Positions 10,732 to 22,374 of a DNA stretch of 64,000 nucleotides are shown here, piece by piece (the first letter of the stretch is position 1; each line of letters begins with the position of its first letter). Source of the stretch: Paralithodes platypus. Its lineage: Eukaryota > Arthropoda > Malacostraca > Decapoda > Lithodidae. Both the position numbers and the translations under genes were made by a program. A model generated the notes under the pieces. That model was not told where the DNA came from, made no database searches, and saw only the letters and a list, made by a program, of their open reading frames with translations. The DNA is taken from positions 20,547,651-20,611,650 of the forward strand of contig CM064480.1 of the NCBI GenBank assembly GCA_032716605.1. The letters are read 5' to 3'.

Positions 10732-11128
10732 CCCTTGTCTAGCGGGGTGTTTTGGGCTATTTTGGGCATGTTCAGGCCCTCCGAATGATCAATCAAGTAT
10801 CTGCATGAAAAGAAATTTATTCAGCAAAAAACTAGGTGCTAAAAGCTTCAAAATGAGACCAGAACGAGCTACGTAGCACTCGTGGTTCTCATGCAGTGGT
10901 GCCACTAACATGGGAGTTTAGCATATAGCGGCATATTTTTTCCCACTACATTCACTAATGGTAACACTGCCGTCCTCTCGAGAACAGAGGGAGCGTGAGC
11001 CCTGGTGTCGGACGTGTGCTGCGCTCCCAGCCATTTGCACTCGATTTTAACCCTTTAAAAGCCTTAATAATGCTCCTAACTTGCTGCAAATTGGTGCACG
11101 ACTTAAGTCGAGCGCCGCTCTTTAAGGG
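10732..11128 (+). mobile_element. piggyBac-like MITE, family A (copy 2)
   Basis: 397 bp bounded on both sides by TTAA (10728-10731 and 11129-11132). The termini are CCCTTGTCTAGCGG and, at the other end, the complement CCCTTAAAGAGCGGC. It shares internal phrases with 12286-12699 (for example ATCAAGTAYCTGCATGAAA) and with the element in the DIRS gag at 48997-49476. No open frame of note. The CCC terminus and TTAA duplication fit piggyBac-type non-autonomous elements. Confidence 0.72.
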
Positions 11129-11132
11129 TTAA

Positions 11133-12281
11133 AACTGAATGATAGAAATAAATTTGAAAATAGAGAGACAAAGTGTTTAGCTTGTGATACAAAGTGTTTA
11201 GCTTGTGATTAAGAGCTAAACAAATTTAAAACATTTCCTTTATATTGCTCACAATATTAGACAATAAGTGTTATGCCACGTTTCTGGAGAAACGGGAGAT
11301 ATTCTGATACAACTTTCAACTCTCTAACTAGGTGAGGGCTGGCACTTAATTCCAATACAATACACTAACAACAGGCAATAAATAAAGACACATGACAAGT
11401 CAACACAATATTTTATTCAATGGTAGCAGAGGTTCATAATACACATACGTCTCAAATAGATTAATAGTGATGGATGATAAAATAAGTACAAGAATGGTTA
11501 GTTCAAAATATAGAGATCAAAGCATCACAAACATAAATAATCAATATTAGACAAAAATATAGTAAAGTCAATAGAGACAAATAAATCAGTATAACAGATG
11601 GAGGAAATTATCCTCAAAGCACAGGTAAATCGTTCTAAATAGGATCTCTTAAATGGATCCGCAGAGGGTGCACAAGGTAAAAATACTGTCCGGGCCAAAG
11701 GGGCTTAAGTAGCCTACACGGTACTGTATATATTGGCAAAGACTGAATGGCTACAGCAAAACACAAGAACGATCTAAACACATCAAAAGATGAACAATAG
11801 TGATAATAATTCACTGACAAAGAATAGAGAAAAGATGGATAGCAAACATCCACAAAGATTAACTTACGGTAATATAAGATAGACTCAATTATAACATAGA
11901 GTCCTAGTATTGAAGCACTCAACTCTGCTAGGCAAACGCTCACTGATATTTATTATGAACCTGGCAACATAGACGAGTAATCTCAGGTAGCTAGCGAGTT
12001 ATCTCAATTACTTGTAAAGGTGTTGTTTATAAATTCACTAGAGTATCCGGTATATATATTTTCTTTATAACGAGCTACGGGAATCTGATAACTCAAGAAA
12101 GTACAGTATATATATCGATACCCGGGGAGAGAAGTGTAATGTTTCCATAAAACGGGTTCACGAGATCAATCAGAAGAGAGAAGAAAGACTCCTAACTATG
12201 TTAATTATTATGAAGACACTCGATATTCCTGAGACCTTAACCCTTCACAAAATCGCATTACCACTACGAAAAGAAGGTTAC
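11133..12281. other. AT-rich non-coding DNA
   Basis: No protein domain is recognisable; the longest open frame (11635-11943, minus) looks incidental. The phrase TGTTATGCCACG at 11269 is, in complement, CGTGGCATAACA, resembling the LTR end GGGCATAACA at 16910-16919. A minus-oriented solo LTR could begin here, but I cannot find its other end. Confidence 0.35.
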
Positions 12282-12285
12282 TTAA

Positions 12286-12699
12286 CCCTCTGGCTGTGGT
12301 TATATTTGTGCTATTTAGTTCATATTCAGGCACTCCTGAATGATTAATCAAGTACCTGCATGAAATGAAATGTATTCTGCCGAAAACTAGACGAAAATAG
12401 CTTCATAATGACACTAGAACAAGCTTCCTAACTCGCGGGGTTCACCCGCAGCGCTGCCATAGACATTCGGAATAACTCGCTAATTATTAGCAATGTAGTG
12501 GCTTGGCAACACTGCTGAGACCGCGGTCCGAGACCACAGTTTCCCTCAGTGCGCGGCTGGCCGTGCTGACAGTCTGAGGTAGGCCCCTCACTGTCCAGCC
12601 CGCTGACACTCGATTTCTACGGCTTTTTACAGGCTTTTAAAGCCTGGAAATTGCTGTAAATTGCATATGCGTTGCAGAACGTCTCCCGCAGCCAATGGG
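12286..12699 (+). mobile_element. piggyBac-like MITE, family A (copy 3, one end decayed)
   Basis: Starts after TTAA (12282-12285) with CCCTCTGGCTGTGG and ends near 12699, where the complement reads CCCATTGGCTGCGGG, an inverted-repeat match. The right-hand TTAA is mutated. Its interior is colinear with 10732-11128, including the block ending ATTAATCAAGTACCTGCATG. Confidence 0.6.
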
Positions 12700-13062
12700 T
12701 TTGAAATACAGGAGAAAAGAAAAATACAAATGGAGAGAGAAACGACCGTCACCGAAAGCAACGAGAAAAGAAGAATACAAAATGGAAAGGAAACGAAAAC
12801 CACCGTCACGGAAACAAAACAAGAATCCGGACCAAGCCAACGCCCGAGACAGGAAGGTCAAGGACAGACCGAAGGATCGTCACCCCAGGAGAGAAAGACT
12901 GGCGGCTGTGACAGATCGCCTTATCCAGTCAGGAAAAGCCAAGGTCAAAAGGGACTACCCTATCTCATCCGGAAAAGAAGTTCGCCTGAGGGGACCGCCA
13001 GCTACACCCGGGAGAATCGTATTCTCACAACCATTTTAGATACCACCAGTAGTATATCATAG
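12695..13062 (+). other. Unassigned short open frames, Lys/Arg/Glu-rich
   Basis: Two overlapping frames are open here (12661-13062 and 12695-13039), both very rich in Lys, Arg, Glu and Thr. I recognise no domain. The composition follows a purine-rich strand, so coding is doubtful. The left portion overlaps the family A MITE. Recorded as a candidate only. Confidence 0.2.
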
Positions 13063-13886
13063 ATGTCTAATATTAAGGAAATAAATAAACATTAAAAAAC
13101 ATTATGTACAGAGTGTAATTAATGATTAAGGTAATATGTCACAAGACATATTTAAGTAGAAATAGGCTTTCTTGAGATCGGCACCCCGCTCTGAAGGAAT
13201 ATTAACCCTCCGACATATTATGTTCCAATAAGTCCAAGGAGGCACTTGACAAGTATTTTGGGTCTTGAATTTGGCTCATGAGTGTTGTCGAAGCCTTACA
13301 TTTTTCGCGATTTCCATCCACCAGAATGCTGTTTATTGTGATGTATCATATATCAATGGAAAGAGGAATATTTATAGTACATGATAAAAAAAAAAAATGT
13401 AAATAAATCGAAATATGAAAGTGTAAATGAGTCCGGAATACAATTATTTCCCATGCAATTGTCTTCACACCGTCCTAGCTCGAAATTGTGAGTGATGACC
13501 ATATATTTTTTTTTTTGCTCAAATAATAGTATTTTTTCTCCTCTTTCCAAATCTGAAAACAGAAATTGTTTATCTTCAATAGTTCTCAAGCAGTGACCGA
13601 AAAAAAAAAATGATTTTGATTTATATGGTTTATAACATTTTCAATTTATTTTGTTGCTACGAAGTGTATGGTTTTAAATTTAGGCTGTATGAATACGGCA
13701 AATAATGCTGATGAGTATAAAACAAACTAGAAGTTCCTAGGACAAATACTTTTTGCGCTATGAATATTTGAAATGAAGAGCCAAAATGCGAATATTTACG
13801 CTTCACTCATCTCTGTTCCGGCGATGCTAGCAGGGTTCCGAGCTGTTCCCCACCTCGTGGTTGCGTTATTTGCTCGGATACTAAAA
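13063..13886. other. Non-coding flank left of the LTR retrotransposon
   Basis: AT-rich with several A tracts near 13387 and 13600. No genes or repeats recognised. This sequence is not shared with the region upstream of the second and third LTR copies, so similarity ends at about 13882, marking the element's left boundary. Confidence 0.5.
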
Positions 13887-16800
13887 TGCCCCAGAACGAG
13901 AAGCCCACCACAGAAGCCATGAACGAACACCACACAGAAACACCAAAGGAAAGGTCCACAGAACGAAAGGACCAGCTGACCGAGCCAGCCATTTCAGACA
14001 GGCCCAAGCCCGCAGGGCTAAACAGCTCCAGGACACACCCATTTACCTTTTCTAAAACTGACCATTTCCCACACCTCACGTACACTAACCCCCTCGTGTC
14101 CTACACTCCTAACTACAAAGATGATGAACAGGAATATACATTCATATTAAAAACACCCATGCCTGTCCCGACGTTGAGCCAATGCCAACACATCAGACAG
14201 CCATAATTATATCTATGTATGTTCTTGCATCCGAGAAGTAGATGTTATATATCTTAGAAGTTAAAACACCCACGCTGTCCCTAGACCTCTTATATCATTT
14301 TCCATGACGAGTATAGATATATGTAACCCGTGCTCAGTCGCCCCTTGCATTGCTCCTCTAGTAACTAAGTATTAATATTAACATTCCCTAACATCTTGTC
14401 TTGCCAGACTAAGCTTCTGAAGACCCATCGCCCCATAAATCTATGTATGCAATCCTTAGGTTAAGTATTTTTATCCGCCAATGTGTCCACCTTTTTCCAT
14501 TTACTTTCCACAATTGTCATATGTCTTCCCCTTGCCTCCTTCGTATCCACAGCCCACACTACGCCAATTTATTTCGTGTCTTACACCTCTTACCCCAACC
14601 AGAGATTGTATAAGATAACCTGGTTACCAGTATCTGTCATAAGTACCCCGAAACAATAACTAAGTACCCCTACGAACTGCCGCTGTGGTTGGTATTTTAT
14701 ATTTAATAGAAAACGCAGTTCCCAGGGCCAACTAATAGTATCCATAACCCTCTGACTGATCACATAACTCTATCTTTTCCAGACTCATATACCACCCCAT
14801 AGTTGCATTCCCCGGTAGCATTTGGCTAACGTATTCTACTGCCTTTTCAAACTTCCATATCAATTGTAGCCTAATGCCACCCCCACGCCCATGGACCTTA
14901 GGGGCAAAATTTCCCTGTAGCCCTTGAACTCCCCCCCCACCTCTCATTAAGACACCCGCGCTTCTCGACTCTTGTCCGACCTAGCCTCTCTCTCATACCT
15001 CTTGAAGATCCTTGAATTGTCCGTTACTAACGCTCTCCAACCTTTTATATATATACTCCTATCCAGCCTACCTTCACTTAGTAGGCCAGAACAACATTAG
15101 AACTTTACTAGCCCCTTGCATGCCATCTATTCTCTTACAACACATTCACAACCCTGCACCCAATGGTCGTCGGTGCGAGGCTAGCCGCCCCGCCAGTAAC
15201 TAACTTCTATTGCCATACTTCCAGATAAATGTGGCAGAGTTAGCAACCCAGTCTCCACCATATCCAGCAAACCCTACAATTAACAACCAGCCGAGTAAAA
15301 CCAGCTAGCTAAGGCACCTTCGGTTTTGGTATTAAAGACACTCACATCTGTCTCATACACAGAGGGTTATTACAAACACTGGTGATATGGCAAGCCCCTA
15401 GCCACAGCCGCCGGACGACTATATCAGAGAGAGGGCGCCCAGCTCCCCCTTTTTGCCCACCCGAGGAGGGAGACCCCCACCCCCGCGGAGGTATACCTGA
15501 CCCCTGTTTTGACTTTCGAGTCATTGCCAGGTAGCACAGGAATTCTTCCTATCAATGAACTAACCATGAATGACTAACACCTTTACTAACCTCTATTAAC
15601 TCACAATAAACCATTTACCTTTCTTGCATGCTCTGATCACTAAATTAGCACCTCAGCTATACCATAGAATGAAGATTGAACAATCTAGAGAGACGCTCCT
15701 ATCACAGCTGTCCCCATCCTCCTCGCAAAGTAGATCCAGTCTCTCTCCCCTAAATACGTCCAGTATAGCCAAAATAGTACCTCTTACTAAGGCTCAGTTA
15801 TATGAAAATATAAAGGCTTCCTATCGCCCTGTGCCACAACAGTAAATACCATCTTACCTAGTCCCCATATCTATTGAGAGCTCAATTAAGTCCATAAGAC
15901 TCGAGATCCCTACTGTCTACAGGGTCCAGAACAGAGCCTATAAATCTAACTCCCGCCCCCAGTCAAATCAGTTGAAAGCTAGACACCAACCAGGGGTCAC
16001 TACCCTGCAGTTAATTTCTAGCTCTGCCCTTGTGTTGTTCCGGAGTGAGATCCCAGAACCGGCAGACTCCGTGGCAGATTTGGATAGAAGGACCTACCCA
16101 CGTATTGAAGAACTTCACACATATGGCCCCCCTGGACGGCCGCGGAACCAGTCGTTAGCCCCCAACATCATGGACGCAAGATAACCAGGACCAGACCCAT
16201 CAGATACTACCCAAGATTCCCTTTAGCAGTACTACATATTACTGTGCTGTTTTAGATTCACTAATTAATATTTCTACGAAGTGGCTAAGACCTTGCCCAG
16301 TGTAATTCATACTTAACCATTCCATTTGGGACGTACTAAGCGATCAGTGCTCTTTAATTAACAGGCGACCTTGACTCGTAATTACTTTATTCAGATATTA
16401 AAACTCTAGTGATATCTAACGTTCGCCCACTGATTTGCGTTCTATGTATTTCTGAGACAAGGATATAAAACTTAGATCAGTACCCCCTGAGGTTACTAGA
16501 TTTCCCGTGCTCTAAAAATACGTGTGTCTAATCTAGTCTGTGAACTACTACTTGTGCACCAGAGCTACCAGTAATAAATCTAACAGTGAATATGAATCTA
16601 TAAGTAACATTGATGGTCTTCGGTATATAAACCTGTGAAATCAAAGCCAGTGATCAGAAGATTAATACCTGAACGTTGGAAGTGGGAGACTAGGCTCCAT
16701 CCAGATCCACTTATGCTAGTGTTGTTCAATTCTATTATATTGTCTTACACAAGTATTCTGCAGTGGTATATCAATAAACGTGATCATGTAACTTGCTACC

Positions 16801-16919
16801 ATGTGTTTCTTTGTGTTCTCTATTCCTCATATCTTGTATTGTGCATGCAGCCTTATATACCCAGTCAATTTAGAACTCACATTACCCAAGTTAAACCTGT
16901 AGAAAAACAGGGCATAACA
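13887..16919 (+). repeat. Giant LTR (about 3.03 kb), copy 1
   Basis: Near-identical to 19652-25984 (after removing an inserted LINE) and to the start of 28708-29823. It begins TGCCCCAG and ends GGGCATAACA, that is TG...CA. Signals expected of an LTR lie near its right end: TATATAA at 16624-16630 and AATAAA at 16773-16778, about 150 nt apart, giving a very long U3 (about 2.7 kb) and short R-U5. A primer-site-like TGG follows at 16921. U3 contains short frames (13886-14206, 15624-15845) with no recognised domain. The left edge may shift by up to five bases because TAAAA precedes TG in all copies. Confidence 0.8.
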
Positions 16920-16989
16920 TTGGCGGCAGCGGTGGTTCTTGATTCGGATAAAAGGTTGCATTACACTGCAAGTTTGGAACAGTAGAAGC

Positions 16990-19163
16990 ATGGCAACATC
17001 GCGAAATCTTCAGCCACTCGCACACATTCCCAAGTATGATGTAAACACATATGATATCACCAGTTACTTAGACATAATAAAGCCAGTGTACGATGTGGTA
17101 CTTCATAATGACCGCGAAAAAATCGCCATGGCAATTTTGCATATTGTACAGTTGGGAGAAGCCGTTTCCCAACTTGTTGATAAGCCTACCTTTAAAGAAT
17201 TTATTCACCAAATGTTGACACAGAATACGCCAGAGAGTACCTGGAACCAGTTTCGATCCTTCGTGATCCGGACTTAGATCCACTTTTGGGTTCCCCCGTC
17301 GCCCCCAAAATAATAAAAGTCGACGAGATCAAGTATGAAGGGGATATAAATGTGACCCTCATACAACTCTACAGATACGTGAGGACCACGTATAGCTATG
17401 AAGATTACGACCAACAAAATGAACTCTTATTTACCGCATTGTTAAACATCCTCCCACCCCACATCACCGCCCATCTCGACCCGTATGGCTTATTCGAAGA
17501 ACATATGCTCTCCATCAGAGAAGAATGCCTACGCAGTTCGATGAATCCCCTATCCAACCTTTTAGCCCCTATCCAAGACTCCGTGCACCCGTCCAAAATG
17601 ACTTCCGGTGAAAGTCCAACCCCAGTGAACTCTTCCCCCACCAACCCTCCGCAGCCCCCCCAACAAGCCCCGTATTCTAGCTATGCCTACCTATGTAGGC
17701 CTACCACAACATATTTTCCCCATGACCCCAGAAATGTTCAGCTATCCCCCCACCAACAAAATTTCCCTTGTGACAGTTTTCCGTCGGTAGCTTGTGACAG
17801 TTTTCAGTCAGTAGCTCCCTTCCACCCCCACACAATCCACACCCCTAGAAAACTTCGAAACCCCACACTTGACTCGCCCTCTCATGTCAAACAAACTCAC
17901 CAGTCCCAGATAACCTCTAACCAGACCGAGACTGCCACCAAGAAAATTCCCCAAACTCGTCCTGTTAATGTCAAACAAACCCACCAACCCCAGATAACCG
18001 CTAACCAGACCGTGACTGCCACCAAGAAGATTCCTAAAATTCGTCCTGTTAACAACCCCAAATCAATACATCAGTCCTCTACCAATAACCCCTGTTCTAC
18101 ACCTAACTCTTCCCCCACCAACCCGCCGCAGTCCCCCCAACAAATCCCGTTTCCTAACTCGCTCACCTCTCCCCACCCTGACCCTCCCACACGCGCCGTT
18201 AACCCTCCCCTCACGCGTGACGACCTAGGGACCCAACTATGTTCCCCCCCTTCCCCCATAAATACTCAGCTATTCCCCCACCAACAAAATCTCCCTTGTG
18301 ACAGTTTTCCGTCAGTAGCTCCCTTCCACCCACCCACAATTCACACCCCTAATAAACTTCAAAACCCCACACTTGACTCACCCCCTCATGACAGACAAAC
18401 CCACCAACCCCAGATAACCTCTAAGCAAACCGTCACTGCCACCGATACACCCCATCACTCTGATCCTCCCACACGCGCCGTTAATCCCCCCCTCACGCGT
18501 GACCCCCACCAAAGTGATTTCCCCCCCCTCATGTGTACCGAACACCTGCTCACCAGTCGGTCCCCCACCATCATGAGCCCAGCTAAACTTTCAACCTCCC
18601 CCTCTTCACCGTTACCCCACCCGCCCCAAATTCCCCCCCCACAGATCCCGCTCGACGAAATACCACTCCCATCCCAATCCAACCACAAAACTTTTTCCAC
18701 CTTGGCTAAACCCCAAAATACTCTCTCTCTCGCCCCAAACAACATAATCAACCTCTCAACTTCAACCACTCCTCGAAATCCCATCCATGTCTCTCCCGGA
18801 AATAAAATCAGTCTAAATTCAACCCCTCTCAAACCACAACCCTGCCTGCCCAGACCCCCCCCACCATCTCCCTATCAAATCCCCACACACCAAACCTCCA
18901 AACCACCCGATCATAGTAAACTCTCAACCTTCAGCCTTACTCACCCTTCCCCAAACCCCACTCACGACCACAACTCTCTACACAATTCAACCCCTCCCCA
19001 GCACCAACCTCTTCCGCAACAACAACCCCGACTCGACCTGCCCGTTTCATCTTTAAAACCCCCCTATCACTACCCCCGACCGAAACCACTTAGAAACCCC
19101 CCCTCCAAAACTGGCCCCGGGCCAGGTCGCCCCCAGACCCAAATTCCTAACGACAAGAACTAA
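16990..19163 (+). pseudogene. Gag-like protein with long proline/threonine-rich tail, one frame break
   Basis: The frame opens at ATG 16990 (MATSRNLQP...), runs to a TAG at 17275-17277, and the same protein continues in another frame from about 17280 to 19163. Unit 2 has one more T at this point, so the break is a single-base difference between copies. The N-terminal roughly 200 residues are helix-like and not low complexity, consistent with a capsid-like domain. From about residue 210 the protein is rich in Pro, Thr, Ser, Gln and Asn. A module of roughly 27 residues containing QTHQ, PQIT and TATKKIP recurs, once in shortened form. No CCHC knuckle is present. Identity as gag rests on position after LTR and primer site; I do not recognise a named family. 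Confidence 0.6.
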
Positions 19164-19335
19164 CGGTATATCCACCCCGCCCTTCCAAAGTGAAAGTGAA
19201 CCACCAGACCGTCACCCAGACTAACGGCGACCCTAAATACCCCCCCCCCCCCCCTGATGATGATGAGGATATTATTGTACTAAATTGTTTCGAATGTTTT
19301 CAATTCCTAAGCGATTGGGCATGATTCTATAAATT

Positions 19336-19588
19336 TACATGTTTTCCATATACTGTATATACTATATTTTTTTGTCCTTAGTCATACTACTTTTCTTGTT
19401 ACCTACACTTTTCTGACTATCTTTTAAATTTGCTTTATACATTGTTAAACACTTTACCTCTTCTTAATTTCCTGTGTTCTTAAGTATCTGTCCTTTTTTA
19501 AATTTACATGTTTTCCATATACTGTATATATTATTTTTTTCCCTTAGTCATACTACTTTTCTTGTTAACCTACACTTTTCTGACTATG
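19336..19588 (+). repeat. Direct repeat of about 90 bp in the 3' untranslated region
   Basis: The block beginning AAATTTACATGTTTTCCATA and running through TTTTCTGACTAT occurs at about 19336-19424 and 19498-19588, separated by about 73 bp. The same arrangement is kept in unit 2 at about 28386-28650. It lies between the gag frame and the purine tract. Confidence 0.8.
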
Positions 19589-19610
19589 CTTCTTTTTACT
19601 TCACCCTTGA

Positions 19611-19645
19611 GGCTCGAGGACGAGCCTATAATGAAGGAGAGGGAA
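19611..19645 (+). promoter_or_regulatory. Hairpin and polypurine tract preceding LTR 2
   Basis: GGCTCG-AGGA-CGAGCC (19611-19626) is a perfect 6-bp stem with a four-base loop. It is followed by the purine-rich run ATGAAGGAGAGGGAA (19631-19645) and then the LTR at 19652. A polypurine tract directly 5' of the LTR primes plus-strand DNA synthesis in LTR retrotransposons. The same pair is present at 28667-28702 before LTR 3, with one change in the tract. Confidence 0.65.
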
Positions 19646-21299
19646 GTAAAATGCCCCAGAACGAGAAGCCCACCACAGAAGCCATGAACGAACACCACAC
19701 AGAAACACCAAAGGAACGGTCCACAGAACGAAAGGACCAGCTGACCGAGCCAGCCATTTCAGACAGGCCCAAGCCCGCAGGGCTAAACAGCTCCAGGACA
19801 CACCCATTTACCTTTTCTAAAACTGACCATTTTCCACACCTCACGTACACTAACCCCCTCGTGTCCTACACTCCTAACTACAAAGATGATGAGCAGGAAT
19901 ATACATTCATATTAAACAAACACCCATGCCTGTCCCGACGTTGAGCCAATGCCAACACATCAGACAGCCATAATTATATCTATGTATGTTCTTGCATCCG
20001 AGAAGTAGATGTTATATATCTTAGAAGTTAAAACACCCACGCTGGTCCCTAGACCTCTGATATCCTTTTCCATGACGAGTATAGATATATGTAACCCGTG
20101 CTCAGTCGCCCCTTGCATTGCTCCTCTAGTAACTAAGTATTAATATTAACATTCCCTAACATCTTGTCTTGCCAGACTAAGCTTCTGAAGACCCATCGCC
20201 CCATAAATCTATGTATGCAATCCTTAGGTTAAGTATTTTTAATCCGCCATTGTGTTCACCTTTTTCCATTTACTTTCCACAATTGTCATATGTCTTCCCC
20301 TTGCCTCCTTCGTATCCACAGCCCACACTACGCCACTTATATTTCGTGTCTTACACCTCTTACCCCAACCAGAGATTGTATAAGATAACCTGGTTACCAG
20401 TATCTGTCATAAGTACCCCGAAACAATAACTAAGTACCCCTACGAACTGCCGCTGTGGTTGGTATTTTATATTTAATAGAAAACGCAGTTCCCAGGGCCA
20501 ACTAATAGTATCCATAACCCTCTGACTGATCACATAACTCTATCTTTTCCAGACTCATATACCACCCCATAGTTGCATTCCCCGGTAGCATTTGGCTAAC
20601 GTATTCTACTGCCTTTTCAAACTTCCATATCAATTGTAGCCTAATGGCCCCCCCACGCCCAGGGACCTAGGGGCAAAATTTCCCTGTAGCCCTTGACCTC
20701 CCCCCCCCCCCTCTCATTAAGACACCCGCGCTTCTCGACTCTTGTCCGACCTAGCCTCTCTCTCATACCTCTTGAAGATCCTTGAATTGTCCGTTACTAA
20801 CGCTCTCCAACCTTTTATATATATACTCCTATGCACCCTACCTTCACTTAGTAGGCCAGAACAACATTAGAACTTTACTAGCCCCTTGCATGCCATCTGT
20901 AGTAGTAGGCACCCCCGCCCAGGGAAGTACTACCGCCAAGGTTTCGGGAGACTCAGGAATAGCCTGAATTCCATTTTCTCTCCCAGTCCTTGGTAGCTGG
21001 ATACACATCTTTCTGCCTCACACATCAGGTATCAGGAAAACCCTCTTTATAAACATACACATCCAACTTCACGACATTGCCCTACATCGCTATCCTCTAT
21101 CCATAAAATACTACTCTTCCCACTACATATCATACATGTAACACCATACACTTACCTTATAACTATGGCAGTACAATTGTTAAGAGCAAACCTGGTGGTC
21201 CCTCGGATATCCACCCCCGGCAGGGTTGGGTTATACACAGGGCCTCCCGGTCGTCATCATGCTACTGTGTCAAGAGCATTGCAACGTCCCAAAGCTGCT

Positions 21300-22088
21300 T
21301 GTCAGTACAGCTATTTCTTTAGTAATATAAGGGGACTTCACTCTAACATCAATTCTGTACACCAATTTTCTTCAAGCAGAATCCCCTCTCCTTTTTTGAC
21401 AGAGACTCAGTAAACATCCACATCTGAACACATCTAGATTTAATTTTCCAGGTTATCAACTGCTCCAAAATTTCAGACCTAAAGGTGGTGTATGTTGCTT
21501 CGCAAAATCTGAAAATGCCCTGGAGGAGGTTACTAGTTTCCATTGTCCCTATTTTGATTATTCTATATACAATTAATTTCTGCTGGTAATTTAAATACAA
21601 TATGTTGCATCTACCGTTCCCCAAATACTCCTCCAGAGCAAAGTCTTTTTGATTCTCTGTCCTCACAACTCAGTGTCCTCAACTTAAATGCTTCTCTGAA
21701 ATCACTGTGTTGGGTGATTTTAATGTCCATAATGTTGAATGGCTCACTCATTCAGCCAGGACTGATGATGCTGGTCTTGAATGTGAGCTATTTGCAGACT
21801 CATTTAATCTCATTCAACTAGTCAACCAACCCACCCGTGTACCAGATAATCCTAATCAATTCCCACCTACTGGACTTATTTTTAACAACCAATTCAGAAA
21901 TTATGATGTTTACAGTGAGGTCCCCACTTGGATCTTCTGATCACTGTCTGATACAGGCCACCTGTCTATCACCTACCACACCTTCCCACTCTGAACCTGT
22001 TTTGGTGACTAAATGGCATTACGATAGGGCAGACTGGGAGGGTCTTCAAGGTTTCTTATTGATATTCCCTGGACCCTTTCTTTTCTAA
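21300..22088 (+). pseudogene. LINE apurinic/apyrimidinic-type endonuclease remnant
   Basis: Nicks target DNA to prime reverse transcription. Visible motifs: SNIRGLHSN near 21325, FLTETQ near 21395, GDFNVHNVEWL near 21713, and SSDHCLI near 21937. The domain is scattered over frames 21165-21413, 21707-21940 and 21837-22088, so it is not functional. The order and spacing of the motifs match an endonuclease/exonuclease/phosphatase fold of about 220 residues. Confidence 0.75.
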
Positions 22089-22374
22089 TGATGCACACTC
22101 CACCTTGAGCCACATACAAGATTTTGTAAAAATTGGAATGGAAACGTTTTATTCCTCATCAAAGTACAGTAAGATCTAATTCACCTAAATGGTTTGACCA
22201 TAATTGTGCTAGAGTAACCTGAACAAAAAGCATAGCCTACAATGCATACACAAGATCAAAAACACATGAAGCCTTTAATTACTTTAGAAACATCAGAATC
22301 ATGCCAAAACTGTATTAAACCTAACTAAATCAAACTTTCTCCATAAGCAGGCAAATAAACTTCTAATAATCCAA

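Larger units (their letters stand above)
16920..19651 (+). mobile_element. Internal region of gag-only LTR retrotransposon, unit 1
   Basis: 2.7 kb between two LTR copies. It holds a primer-binding-site candidate TGGCGGCAGCGGTGG starting at 16921, which I could not match to a particular tRNA. A gag-like frame (16990-19163) follows, then an untranslated stretch with a 90-bp direct repeat, a hairpin, and a purine-rich tract (19631-19645) before the next LTR. No protease, RT, RNase H or integrase is visible in any frame, so this element would depend on enzymes from elsewhere. Confidence 0.75.

Noticed and set aside
13886..14206. Host coding exon
   Set aside because: It is repeated in every LTR copy of the retrotransposon, so it belongs to the element.
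18071..18832. Minus-strand Gly/Val-rich frames
   Set aside because: Antisense of the proline-rich gag tail; glycine and tryptophan richness is the mirror of CCC codons.
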